NCBI GenBank assembly: GCA_001983455.1 | Contig: LJDB01000087.1 | Coordinates: 1 to 56,152 of the forward strand | Origin: Candidatus Epulonipiscium fishelsonii | Lineage (GTDB): Bacteria > Bacillota > Clostridia > Lachnospirales > Cellulosilyticaceae | Length of the DNA stretch: 56,152 bases | Direction of reading: 5' to 3' | Shown here: positions 27,449 through 36,226 of the stretch, piece after piece | Layout of the letters: every line of letters begins with the position of its first letter | How positions within the stretch are numbered: the first letter of the stretch is position 1 | Position numbers and translations under genes: made by a program | The notes under the pieces: generated by a model | Told to the model about the DNA's origin: nothing | Database searches by the model: none | What the model saw: only the letters and a program-made list of their open reading frames with translations

Positions 27449-27555
27449 CTGTTTATAATCTCTACAAAAAACACTCAATGGATAATTCTCTTCAATTATC
27501 CTACATAGCAAATAGAATCAGCTTTTTTATAGTCATCAGTTGAGATTATAAACAG
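27449..27555 (+). ncRNA. Nested inverted repeats, candidate structured RNA or small mobile element
   Basis: Outer arms CTGTTTATAATCTC (27449-27462) and GAGATTATAAACAG (27542-27555) are a perfect 14-bp inverted repeat about 80 bp apart. Inside, GGATAATT (27480-27487) / AATTATCC (27494-27501) forms an 8-bp hairpin with loop CTCTTC. No ORF is enclosed. Together with the array upstream and the terminator downstream this resembles the 3' part of a plus-strand non-coding transcript; a MITE-like insertion is an alternative. Confidence 0.4.
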
Positions 27556-27627
27556 GGTTTTAACTTAGATTGTTGAATAATCAAATTTTATCCAACAACC
27601 TATAACTAATTAAATACTAGAGGAACC

Positions 27628-27661
27628 ATAAATCTAAAGAAATTGCTTTAGGTTTATTTTT
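27628..27661 (+). terminator. Plus-strand intrinsic terminator without an annotated gene
   Basis: ATAAATCTAAAG (27628-27639), loop AAATTG, CTTTAGGTTTAT (27646-27657), with one T-G wobble, then TTTT. The U-tract is on the plus strand, though no plus-strand protein gene precedes it. Confidence 0.65.
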
Positions 27662-27682
27662 GCTGTAAAAAGGTTGTTAACT

Positions 27683-28396
27683 CTAGTGATGAGTATACAT
27701 TTTTTTGTAAGGATGAGCTGAGTTTGGAGTTAGTACATAAAATGGTTTTTGATTTATTCGCTCAATAGGAATATCAAAAACATCACAAAACTCTAAAATC
27801 AAGTCATTAATTTCATCTAGGTTATCAACTTTATTTACAAGGATTTGTTCCCCCAGATGTTCTGGAGGGTTGTTAGTTCTGATATAAATTTTTCCGCCAT
27901 GCATTCCAGTGGCACAAAAATCCCCAACAGGAGTTTCATCTTCGCCCAATCCTAACACAATAATTATTCCGCCTGCTTGATATTCTCCAAGAAAACATCC
28001 TGCTTTTCCTCCAATAACAAGCTTTGGAATTTTGTCTTCATAGGCTTTCATATGAATACCCGCTCTATATCCAGCGTCATCACGGACAAATATTTTGCCG
28101 CCACGCATAGAATACCCAGTGGCATCTCCAGCTGAACCATATACATATACTAGTCCTTCATCCATAGTGTCCCCTGTTGCTTCTTGAACATTTCCATATA
28201 CTCTTATAGTTGACCCGCTTAAATATGCAGCTAAAGCATTTCCTGGAGTCCCTTCAATAACAACTTCTTTCTCACTTAGTCCACTAGCGATATAACGTTG
28301 ACCTATACAATTTTTAAGCTCAACAAATAGGTCGGGAGTTTGTTTTATTAATTTGTTTAATTCTTGAAAATGCATTAAGTCTACTTTTATTTTCAT
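27683..28396 (-). CDS. Glutamate synthase GXGXG-domain subunit
   Basis: 237 aa, the third piece of a split glutamate synthase large subunit. It is built from repeating beta-helix turns with Gly-x-Gly-x-x-x-Gly patterns (GNVQEATGDTMDEG, YGSAGDATGYSMRGG, GKAGCFLGEYQAGG, GDFCATGMHGGKIYI). In the fused bacterial enzyme this domain is structural and lines the ammonia path. Three bases separate it from the FMN subunit, so they are cotranscribed. Same-module proteins also occur in formylmethanofuran dehydrogenase, but the neighbours decide the assignment here. Confidence 0.88.
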   Translation of the reverse strand: MKIKVDLMHFQELNKLIKQTPDLFVELKNCIGQRYIASGLSEKEVVIEGTPGNALAAYLSGSTIRVYGNVQEATGDTMDEGLVYVYGSAGDATGYSMRGGKIFVRDDAGYRAGIHMKAYEDKIPKLVIGGKAGCFLGEYQAGGIIIVLGLGEDETPVGDFCATGMHGGKIYIRTNNPPEHLGEQILVNKVDNLDEINDLILEFCDVFDIPIERINQKPFYVLTPNSAHPYKKMYTHH

Positions 28397-28399
28397 GTT

Positions 28400-29884
28400 C
28401 TATTCCCCCACATATTTAATCCCTAAAATTTGAAGTTCTTTTTCATTAAGATCAATTCCTCTAAGCATTAGGCGATTTCCTTTTAGTGCTTCAATTGAAT
28501 TTATACCCATTCCACCCATCATATCAGTGATTTCATGTTCCCAAGCTCTTACAAGATTTACAAGATTTTTATATCCTTGTTCAATGCTCAAGCGTTTTGT
28601 TAGCTCTGGATTTTGAGTTGCAAGTCCCCAGTTACAATTTCCTTGATGACAACTTCTGCACATATGGCATCCTAAAGCTAACATTGCACTAGTACCTATA
28701 TAAACTGCGTCTGCTCCCAATGCGAGTGCTTTTACAATGTCAGCACTATTTCTAATTCCTCCACTAGCAATCAAAGAAACCGTATGCCTAATTCCCTCTT
28801 CTCTCAGCCTTTGGTCAACACTTGCCAACGCCATTTCAATTGGAATTCCAACGTTATCACGAATTCGTGTTGGAGTTGCTCCTGTTCCTCCTCTAAATCC
28901 ATCAATTGAAATTATATCAGCTCCACTTCTTGCAATTCCACTAGCTATTGCTGAAACATTATGTACAGCTGCTATTTTAACTATAATTGGCTTTTTGTAA
29001 TCAGTGGCTTCTTTTAAAGAATATACTAGTTGTCGTAAATCCTCTATTGAATAAATGTCATGATGTGGTGCTGGAGAAATTGCGTCAGAGCCTTCAGGTA
29101 TCATCCTTGTTTTTGAAATATCTCCAATAATTTTTTTCCCTGGAAGATGTCCGCCAATTCCTGGTTTTGCTCCTTGCCCCATTTTTATCTCAATGGCAAC
29201 TCCTGCTTCCAAATAATCTTTATGCACACCAAATCGGCCTGATGCAACCTGAACCACAGTATTTTTTCCGTATTTATATAAATTTTTATGTAGCCCGCCT
29301 TCACCAGTGTTATATAAAATATCTAGTTCAGTTGCTGCCCTTGCCAAGCTCTCGTGTGAGTTATAGCTTAGTGCTCCATAAGACATAGCTGCAAACATAA
29401 TAGGTACAGAAAGCTTTAATTGAGGAGGCTGAGTTGTAATGATTTTGCCATATTTATCTCTTTTTATGTTGGCAGATTTTTTACCAAGAAAAGTCTTTGT
29501 TTCCATTGGTTCACGTAATGGATCAATAGAAGGATTGGTAACTTGAGAGGCATTAATTACCATCTTATCCCAATAAATAGGATATTTTTGTGGATTTCCC
29601 ATGGAAGAAAGTAATATACCGCCACTATTTGCTTGTCTATAGATATCTTCTAAATCGTCTTTAGTCCAATAGTTATTATCTTTATAAACATGGTCAGACT
29701 TGACTATCTTTAAAGCTCTTTTTGGGCATAGCTCAACACATCGATGACAGTTTACACATTTGCTATCATCTGAGCACAGCTCCTCATTTTCGTAATAGAA
29801 AACTTCATTTGAACATTGATTAAGACACAAATTACAATTAATACATTTTTTTTCATTTCTTATAACTTCATAGTTTGGATACAT
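28400..29884 (-). CDS. Glutamate synthase FMN-binding subunit with ferredoxin domain
   Basis: 494 aa. The N-terminal two 4Fe-4S motifs are CINCNLCLNQC and CVNCHRCVELC (residues ~14-50). The glutamate synthase TIM barrel follows (SYGALSYNSHESLARAA, EIKMGQGAKPGIGGHLPG, IVKIAAVHNVSAIASG, SIDGFRGGTGATP, LIASGGIRNSADIVKALALGADAV). 3Fe-4S cysteines lie in CHMCRSCHQGNC. Makes glutamate from 2-oxoglutarate and ammonia delivered by the amidotransferase partner. The fused ferredoxin domain and the lack of a gltD-like NADPH subunit nearby point to ferredoxin as electron donor. Adjacent to both partner genes. Confidence 0.92.
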   Translation of the reverse strand: MYPNYEVIRNEKKCINCNLCLNQCSNEVFYYENEELCSDDSKCVNCHRCVELCPKRALKIVKSDHVYKDNNYWTKDDLEDIYRQANSGGILLSSMGNPQKYPIYWDKMVINASQVTNPSIDPLREPMETKTFLGKKSANIKRDKYGKIITTQPPQLKLSVPIMFAAMSYGALSYNSHESLARAATELDILYNTGEGGLHKNLYKYGKNTVVQVASGRFGVHKDYLEAGVAIEIKMGQGAKPGIGGHLPGKKIIGDISKTRMIPEGSDAISPAPHHDIYSIEDLRQLVYSLKEATDYKKPIIVKIAAVHNVSAIASGIARSGADIISIDGFRGGTGATPTRIRDNVGIPIEMALASVDQRLREEGIRHTVSLIASGGIRNSADIVKALALGADAVYIGTSAMLALGCHMCRSCHQGNCNWGLATQNPELTKRLSIEQGYKNLVNLVRAWEHEITDMMGGMGINSIEALKGNRLMLRGIDLNEKELQILGIKYVGE

Positions 29885-30991
29885 CTATTTATCATCCTCC
29901 TTGTCATCTTCCTCATCCAACGTTACAATAACTGGCTCTCCACCTGTCGGGCTCCAAAGTTTATCAAGTTTTGGCTCAATAACTCTTATAGCACTTTCTT
30001 CACTAGCAAAATATACTCTGTCACGTCTTTCTCCAACCACCATTGAACGAAGTTTTAGCCTATCATTTAAAGCCATTATCCCACCTTCAAATCCCACTAG
30101 AATTGAGAATGGCCCAGTAATAAGCAGACTAGAAAATTTATTTCTAAAGTAGGTTAGTAGCTCTCTTTGCTCTTTTGGCATCCTATCAATAGTACTCCAA
30201 AATGGAGCTGCTATAATTTCTGATAATTCTTCAAAAGTAAGCTTTTGCTTTCTGTTTAAGAAGTCAACGATATATGTTATAACTTCTGTGTCAGTTAGCA
30301 AGTTACATTTATATCCAAACATCTCAATATACCTTTTGTTTGCATCATAAGAAGAAATCTCTCCATTGTGCACTACTGAATAATTTAAAAGATTAAACGG
30401 ATGGGAACCTCCCCACCATCCTGGTGTATTTGTTGGGTATCTTCCATGTGCTGTCCAACAATAGCCTGCATATTCATCCAACTTATAAAATTCTCCAAGG
30501 TCTTCAGGATATCCAAGGCCTTTAAATACCCCCATATTTTTTCCACTAGAAAAAATGTATGCTCCTTTTATAGTTGCGTTAACTTTTATAACACATTGGG
30601 CAACATACTCATCTTCTCCCAATTCACTGGATTGTAATTTTGTTTCATGTGGATTTACAAAATATCTCCATATGTAAGGCTCTTTGTTTATTTTAGGATG
30701 TTTTCTAACTGGTATTTTGGACAAATTTATAACATCAAAATGTTCATTTAGAAACTCCTCACAGTTTTTAATATCTTGTAAAGTTTCATAAAACACATGG
30801 AAAGCATAGGAATCTTTATATTCAGGATATATTCCGTATGCAGCAAAACCTCCCCCCAGTCCGTTTGAACGGTCATGCATTACAGCTATAGATTTAATAA
30901 TTTGGTCTCCCTTAATGCGTTCTCCAGACTTTGAAAATATCCCTGAAATAGCACAGCCTGATGGAATTCTAACTTCACCTTCTAATTTCAT
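29885..30991 (-). CDS. Glutamate synthase glutamine amidotransferase (class II) subunit
   Basis: 368 aa. Releases ammonia from glutamine. The nucleophile is probably C13 (PSGCAISGIFS), exposed by removal of a 12-residue propeptide as in other glutamate synthases. Supporting motifs: AHGRYPTNTPGWWGGSHPF, VVHNGEISSYDANKRYIE, LLTDTEVITYIVDFL. I chose the ATG at 30991 because AAGGAGG sits just upstream; the open frame continues to 31117, but those residues are unlike the family. The acidic C-terminus (EEDDKEDDK) is unusual. First gene of the three-gene operon. Confidence 0.9.
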   Translation of the reverse strand: MKLEGEVRIPSGCAISGIFSKSGERIKGDQIIKSIAVMHDRSNGLGGGFAAYGIYPEYKDSYAFHVFYETLQDIKNCEEFLNEHFDVINLSKIPVRKHPKINKEPYIWRYFVNPHETKLQSSELGEDEYVAQCVIKVNATIKGAYIFSSGKNMGVFKGLGYPEDLGEFYKLDEYAGYCWTAHGRYPTNTPGWWGGSHPFNLLNYSVVHNGEISSYDANKRYIEMFGYKCNLLTDTEVITYIVDFLNRKQKLTFEELSEIIAAPFWSTIDRMPKEQRELLTYFRNKFSSLLITGPFSILVGFEGGIMALNDRLKLRSMVVGERRDRVYFASEESAIRVIEPKLDKLWSPTGGEPVIVTLDEEDDKEDDK

Positions 30992-31116
30992 GTTTTTCCT
31001 CCTTATAAAAAAGTTTATTTTTAAGTATATGCTATTACGTATTATTATTAGTATGTTATATTTATGACAGTGGGGAAAAAATGATGACAAACCTTTGACT
31101 TTAATATTTTTACACA

Positions 31117-31165
31117 TAAAAAAAAGCCACTTGTCTCCCGTATAGGGAATAATAAGTGCCTTTTC
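31117..31165 (-). terminator. Terminator after the 54-aa ORF
   Basis: On the minus strand, AAGTG and GGGA pair with TCCC and CACTT in an imperfect stem, followed by a run of nine T. It lies 12 bases past the stop at 31177. Confidence 0.75.
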
Positions 31166-31176
31166 TTCAAATATAT

Positions 31177-31341
31177 TTAATGATATATGGTTATACTGTC
31201 CACTAGTTTTTGTATGTCTATAGTATTTTTTTTAAAAGAAGTAATATTTTCACTAGATGTATCTGTATCTTGATGGTCGTTATGATTATTTATAACCGTA
31301 TTTTCTTTAGCTACAGGTTTAAACTTATCATTACATTGCAT
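31177..31341 (-). CDS. Small 54-aa protein, unrecognised
   Basis: Short reading frame beginning MQCNDKFKPVAKENTV and ending DSITIYH. Hydrophilic, no signal peptide or membrane segment; His/Asp/Thr-rich in the middle (NNHNDHQDTDTSSEN). Support for it being real: AAGGAAG lies 7 nt before the ATG, a hairpin precedes it (31362-31388), and a strong terminator follows its stop. I do not recognise the product. Confidence 0.5.
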   Translation of the reverse strand: MQCNDKFKPVAKENTVINNHNDHQDTDTSSENITSFKKNTIDIQKLVDSITIYH

Positions 31342-31361
31342 CTAATCACTTCCTTATTTGC

Positions 31362-31388
31362 AAGAATAAAAAAAATTTTTTTATTCTT
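31362..31388 (-). terminator. A/T hairpin after the glycosyltransferase operon
   Basis: AAGAATAAAAAAAA / TTTTTTTATTCTT, a 13-bp nearly loop-less palindrome 130 bases past the end of the glycosyltransferase operon. Plausible terminator for that operon, or part of the leader of the 54-aa gene. Confidence 0.4.
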
Positions 31389-31518
31389 GATTTTATATCT
31401 ATAAACCATTATATGTTAAAATTAATATTTTGTTTAACAAAATGAACATCACAAAATTTTTTTGGTAATTTAAACCATAAATTATATTAGATTATTGTTT
31501 ATAAATACTTCCTGTGTT

Positions 31519-32751
31519 TTATAACATTGTGATTAAGTCAATAAAATTTGCCTCTTTTGCACATGATGTTATAAATTCTATTTCCTTTTGATTATTAAAA
31601 TTATAGAATTCTTTTAAAAACTCAGCAACATCTTCTGGTGCATTAGAACTCATAATTTCCAAGAATTTTATTAAACCAGCTTTGTACCACTTATTAAAAG
31701 TCAACATTTCAGTAAATGTACTTATAGTTTTATCAAATAAATTTTGATTAAAATAACTTTCCGCTAGATTCAAATATAAAAATGGAACAGACGCTACACT
31801 AATTCTGCATTTTTGATCTCTTGGAAAATGTATTAAACTATTTAAGGTAGCTTCTAAATATATAATGGCTTCTTGATAAGCTTTCTTGTCAATACAATAC
31901 ATTGCAATGCTATAATGTACATCTGGTAAATTTGGTTCATATTTAATTGCATTTTCATAAATACTAAATATTTCTTTAACACTTGTATCTAATTTAGTTG
32001 CAGAATGTAAGAAGTATGAATAGTATTCTTTTATCATTCTTGAAATATTTTCATCATTTAAGTTTTGTACTAAGTTTAAATAATAAAAAGAATTTTTATA
32101 GTCTTCTTTAACACAATATTCTCGACCTAAATATATTAATGATAATTGATCAGTAGGATCATTTTTTATAGCTTCCAACAAAATATTTATGTTTCTATTC
32201 AACGTATCTTTTTTAGTTAATTCTTCTTCACTATATCCTGTATGATATAATTTAATTTCTTCTGAAGGCAATACAATAGCATCTAATTCTTTGTTTATGT
32301 TAACTAACGTTTCATGTATAGGGCGTTTGTATAACAAATATGGTTTATTTTTAAAAATGCGTAGTTCTTGTCCTCCTTTGTCAAACCCTGATTTTTTTGG
32401 GTCATAGTTTATTCTAAAAATAACTATAGTTTCATAACCCATTTGGTCAACTTGTTTTATATAGTTTAGAAGAACAGACTGTTTTCCTTCTTCCAAGTAT
32501 TCATCTGCATCTAGAAATATAATCCAATCTCCTGTTACTTTAGATTTTGCATAATTCCTTGCTTTTGAAAAATCATTTACCCACTCAAAATAATAAATAT
32601 TAGCTCCATGTTGTTTTGCTATTTCAACTGTTTTATCTGTGGATCCTGTGTCTACAACAACAATTTCATCTACTATATTTTTTACACTGTTTATACATTT
32701 TGCTATATTATGTTCTTCATTTTTGGTTATTAGGCATAGGGATATTTTCAT
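31519..32751 (-). CDS. GT2-type glycosyltransferase with TPR-like tail
   Basis: 410 aa, soluble. The N-terminal ~230 residues are a GT-A fold: MKISLCLITKNEEHNIAKC, DEIVVVDTGSTDKTVEIAK, FSKARNYAKSKVTGDWIIF, and the metal-binding DADEYLEEG. The rest consists of helical repeats of TPR type (LSLIYLGREY, AMYCIDKKAYQEAIIYLE, LNLAESYFNQNLFDKTI). This layout is common in Bacillota glycosyltransferases, including the SunS group that glycosylates peptides; the acceptor here is unknown. Its start overlaps the preceding gene's stop in ATGA. Strong similarity to both halves of that neighbour indicates duplication. Confidence 0.88.
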   Translation of the reverse strand: MKISLCLITKNEEHNIAKCINSVKNIVDEIVVVDTGSTDKTVEIAKQHGANIYYFEWVNDFSKARNYAKSKVTGDWIIFLDADEYLEEGKQSVLLNYIKQVDQMGYETIVIFRINYDPKKSGFDKGGQELRIFKNKPYLLYKRPIHETLVNINKELDAIVLPSEEIKLYHTGYSEEELTKKDTLNRNINILLEAIKNDPTDQLSLIYLGREYCVKEDYKNSFYYLNLVQNLNDENISRMIKEYYSYFLHSATKLDTSVKEIFSIYENAIKYEPNLPDVHYSIAMYCIDKKAYQEAIIYLEATLNSLIHFPRDQKCRISVASVPFLYLNLAESYFNQNLFDKTISTFTEMLTFNKWYKAGLIKFLEIMSSNAPEDVAEFLKEFYNFNNQKEIEFITSCAKEANFIDLITML

Positions 32752-35018
32752 TTAGACATTTTCCTCTCTTTCATAACTCTATCTATAAAATCTAATTCAT
32801 TGTAATTTTTAAAGTCATATATCTCTTTTAAAAATTCTACAATATCTTCTGGATAGTTGTCTTTTACTAGATCTAAAAATCTATTTAAAATATTCTTATC
32901 TGCTTTGTTATAACTTAATAATTCTTTATATAAAAAAATAACTTTGTCATATTCATTAATTAACATATATAAGTCAATTATCATCATATATATTTCTGAA
33001 AGCATCTTTATATTTACATAACCAAAGTTATCTTGAGGAAATCGTTTTAACCCTATAGCTGTCTTTTCAAAGCAATCAATTGCATCTAGAATATTATTTT
33101 TTGCCAAATAATATAAAGCCATGTTCCAATGAAAATCAGGAAAATCAGGCTCAAAGTTTATTGCTTGATTGTATAAAAATACAATTTCGTCCTCCGCTAC
33201 TTTTAACTCCATCATACAATTTAAAAAATTTACGTAATACATTTTTTCCTTATTTTTTAGTTCTACTTTACATATATCTTTTATACACTTTAAGTATTTA
33301 TATGCATTTTCAAAATCTTGCTTTCCAACCAATTCACGGCCTAAATATAAAAATGCAATTTCGTCGTCAGGATTAGAGGCTATATTAGCTAACAATATTT
33401 GTAAATTCCTATTTATAGTGTCTTTTTTTACAAGTTCTTCTTCACTGTATCCGTTATGGTAAAGTCTGACTTTGTCTGATGGCAATGTCATTACATTTAG
33501 ATTATCATTGTTATGAACAATAAATTCATGTATGGGTCTTGTGTAGGATATTTCACTACAATTTTTAAATGCTTTTATTTTATAGTCTTGTTTTGTAAGT
33601 CCGCCTTTTAAATTATAATTTATTCTACAAATTGAAATAGCATTTATACCAGTATCTGCTACTTGTTGAATACTGTTAAATAAATCAGTTTGATGTTTTT
33701 GGTTTAGGTATTCATCTGCATCTATAAATAATATCCAATCTCCTGTTGCTTTTGATATTGTAAAGTTTCTAGCCTTTGAGAAATCATTTACCCACTCAAA
33801 GTAATGCACTGTAGCACCTAGGCTTTTTGCTATTTCCACCGTTTTATCTGTGGAGCCTGTGTCTACAACAATAATTTCATCCACTATATTTTTTACACTT
33901 GTTATGCAGTTAAAAAGGTTATGTTCTTCATTCTTAGCGATTATGCACAGGGATACTGTTTTGTGTCCCAATTTCTCAACACAAATTTCTCGTGATTTTT
34001 TTAAATTACCTTGCAATCTATAGGATTGAGCTAATAATTCATAAACTTTATCTATATCAAAAATATTTACTAGTAAATATTTATGGTTAGGAATTATTTG
34101 AAGATTATCAATTGTTTTCTCTAAATATTTTATAGATTTCGTATGCTCCCTGTTTTTTATATAATATAGAGCCATTATAAAATTAAAATTAGAATAGTTA
34201 TCATCAAAATCAATTGCTTCATTATATACTTGTTGTAACATATCTAAAGGTTTATTCAAAGAATTGAGAGTTGACAATAAATAAGTGTAATATGCAACTT
34301 TTCTATTATACGTCTCGTAAATTCCTAAATCTCCTTCAATTAACATTAAATACTTATAAGTACTTTCATAATCTTTTTTTGACAAAAATTCTCTTGCTAA
34401 ATAAAGCAAAGATAGTTTATCAGCAGGATTATCTTCAATAACTTTTAATAATAGATTTATGTTCCTATCTAATTTATCATTTTGAATTTCAGGGTTGCTG
34501 TAACCATCATGATAAAGTATAATATCTGCTTCCTCCAGTTGCACATCATAAAGTTCTTGCTCTGTATTTACTAATAGCTCGTGAATGGCACGTTCATATC
34601 TTAAACAACTTTTATTTTTAAAAGCTTTAATATAATACGAAAATGTCCATTTTTTAGGCGTAGCTTTGTTTATTTGTCTTACATACAATTGTAAGGCTTC
34701 ATACCCTAATCCATCAACAAGTTTAATTCTTTTTAGTAAATTTTGTTGCTTTCCTTCTTCAAAATATTCATCTGCATCAGGGAATATAATCCAATCCCCT
34801 GTAGCCTTTGATATTGCAAAGTTTCTAGCTTTTGAAAAATCATCTACCCATTTAAAATCATAAACTTTGGCACCTAAATCTTTTGCTATTTCTACTGTTT
34901 TATCTGTCGAGCCAGTGTCTACAACAATAATTTCATCCACTATTTCTTTAATGCTATTTATGCAGCGTGCTATATTTTTTTCCTCATTTTTAGTTATTAC
35001 ACATAGAGATATTTTCAG
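32748..35018 (-). CDS. Tandem double-module GT2 glycosyltransferase with TPR-like regions
   Basis: 756 aa if started at CTG 35016-35018. Two complete copies of the GT2 plus helical-repeat module found singly in the next gene. Module 1 runs from the N-terminus to about residue 350 (FPDADEYFEEG); module 2 begins KTVSLCIIAKNEEHN (FIDADEYLNQ). Each has VDTGSTDKTVEIAK and a FSKARN segment. The first ATG (34940) would delete the first beta strand. Upstream in frame the codons read LKISLCVITKNEEKNIARC, matching the paralogue's MKISLCLITKNEE, and GGAGG lies 7 nt before CTG. So initiation at CTG is the best reading. Two active sites suggest disaccharide addition or chain extension. Confidence 0.85.
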   Translation of the reverse strand: MKISLCVITKNEEKNIARCINSIKEIVDEIIVVDTGSTDKTVEIAKDLGAKVYDFKWVDDFSKARNFAISKATGDWIIFPDADEYFEEGKQQNLLKRIKLVDGLGYEALQLYVRQINKATPKKWTFSYYIKAFKNKSCLRYERAIHELLVNTEQELYDVQLEEADIILYHDGYSNPEIQNDKLDRNINLLLKVIEDNPADKLSLLYLAREFLSKKDYESTYKYLMLIEGDLGIYETYNRKVAYYTYLLSTLNSLNKPLDMLQQVYNEAIDFDDNYSNFNFIMALYYIKNREHTKSIKYLEKTIDNLQIIPNHKYLLVNIFDIDKVYELLAQSYRLQGNLKKSREICVEKLGHKTVSLCIIAKNEEHNLFNCITSVKNIVDEIIVVDTGSTDKTVEIAKSLGATVHYFEWVNDFSKARNFTISKATGDWILFIDADEYLNQKHQTDLFNSIQQVADTGINAISICRINYNLKGGLTKQDYKIKAFKNCSEISYTRPIHEFIVHNNDNLNVMTLPSDKVRLYHNGYSEEELVKKDTINRNLQILLANIASNPDDEIAFLYLGRELVGKQDFENAYKYLKCIKDICKVELKNKEKMYYVNFLNCMMELKVAEDEIVFLYNQAINFEPDFPDFHWNMALYYLAKNNILDAIDCFEKTAIGLKRFPQDNFGYVNIKMLSEIYMMIIDLYMLINEYDKVIFLYKELLSYNKADKNILNRFLDLVKDNYPEDIVEFLKEIYDFKNYNELDFIDRVMKERKMSK

Positions 35019-35044
35019 AAGAATTCCTCCATTACCTTATAGAT

Positions 35045-35482
35045 TTATATAAAATTTTTAAACATAATTAGTGCATTTTCTTTCGGATCAGTATAATAAT
35101 TTTTACGTATATTTTGCACCGCAAAACCTAGTCTTTCATAAATATTTCTAGCAATTTTATTGGACTCCCTAACTTCCAATGAAATATAATTTACATCAGC
35201 TGTTTTGCAATAACTTAACATGGTATTGACTAAGGTTTGACCAATTCTTTTATTTCTAAAGTTTGGCAATACAGCAACATTAGTTACTTCCGCTTCGTCA
35301 AGTACTTTCCAAAATCCAGCATATCCCACTAGGGTTGAGCCAATTGTAGCAACCCAATAATAAGCGATAGGATTTACTAAATCTGCTTTTATAGAATTAT
35401 AACTCCAAGAAGCAGAAAAACTTTTTGTTTCTACTTGGTAGATGTCATCTGCATCCAGTACAATAGCTCTTCTAATATTCAA
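35045..35482 (-). CDS. rimI: Ribosomal-protein-alanine N-acetyltransferase RimI
   Basis: 145-aa GNAT enzyme. Acetyl-CoA-binding motif RNKRIGQTLV near residue 77 (R/QxxGxG/A type), with VTNVAVLPNFR before it and LEVRESNKIARNIYERLGF after, all characteristic of RimI. It probably acetylates the N-terminus of ribosomal protein S18 or a related substrate. Follows tsaE-tsaB, the usual Bacillota order. Confidence 0.9.
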   Translation of the reverse strand: MNIRRAIVLDADDIYQVETKSFSASWSYNSIKADLVNPIAYYWVATIGSTLVGYAGFWKVLDEAEVTNVAVLPNFRNKRIGQTLVNTMLSYCKTADVNYISLEVRESNKIARNIYERLGFAVQNIRKNYYTDPKENALIMFKNFI

Positions 35483-35518
35483 TGTTCATTTACTATAATA
35501 TAAAGGATAGTACTTATA

Positions 35519-36226
35519 CTATCTTATATTATTTTCCCTTTCCTCTAGTTCTCTTTCTGCTTGTGATTTCCTAATGTATAGTGGTGTAAAACTATCAGCA
35601 TCTTCAACCTGTCCTTCTTTGTATAGTTTATTTGCTAGATAAGCTAAAACAGAAGAATGTTGCATTTTTAAAAAGCTTGGCATAAATTTAGCACTATCTT
35701 TCAAAATGTTTTTGATGTGTGATTTATAAACATCCACTCCATCTCCTACAAATATTACATTCATATCAAATTGTTCTATAATACCAATAATTATGTCTAT
35801 ATCTATTGCCTGATATTCAACAAGTTGCTCAAGTTCAGTCTCGTTCCATTTATACAAAGCAGTATAAACTTGATTTCGACGAGCATCCATAATTGGACAA
35901 ATTAAGTAATCTGTAAAAGGTACTCCATTTGCCAAAACGTCCAATGTAGGCACTCCAATAATTGGTACCTCAAGAGATAACGCCAATGCTTTTGCAGTTG
36001 TTACCCCTATACGTAACCCTGTAAATGAACCTGGACCACTTGTAACAGCTATAGCTTTAACTTCTCCCAAATTTAAATTTAATATACGTTTTAAATCTTC
36101 AAGCATAGGCATTATTGTTTGAGCATGAGTTAGCTCGTTGCAAATATAATATTCGCCTAGTAAATTTCCTTCTTTTATTGCTGAAACGCTTCCAGCCAAC
36201 CCAGAAGCATCTATTGCTATAATCAT
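35519..36226 (-). CDS. tsaB: tRNA threonylcarbamoyladenosine protein TsaB
   Basis: 235 aa, ASKHA-fold partner of TsaD in making t6A37 of ANN-decoding tRNAs. Signatures: IIAIDASGLAGSVSAI at the N-terminus, ELTHAQTIMPML, AIAVTSGPGSFTGLRIGV near 60, and GVPTLDVLA near 95. Four-base overlap with tsaE. No tsaD follows in this window. Confidence 0.95.
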   Translation of the reverse strand: MIIAIDASGLAGSVSAIKEGNLLGEYYICNELTHAQTIMPMLEDLKRILNLNLGEVKAIAVTSGPGSFTGLRIGVTTAKALALSLEVPIIGVPTLDVLANGVPFTDYLICPIMDARRNQVYTALYKWNETELEQLVEYQAIDIDIIIGIIEQFDMNVIFVGDGVDVYKSHIKNILKDSAKFMPSFLKMQHSSVLAYLANKLYKEGQVEDADSFTPLYIRKSQAERELEERENNIR

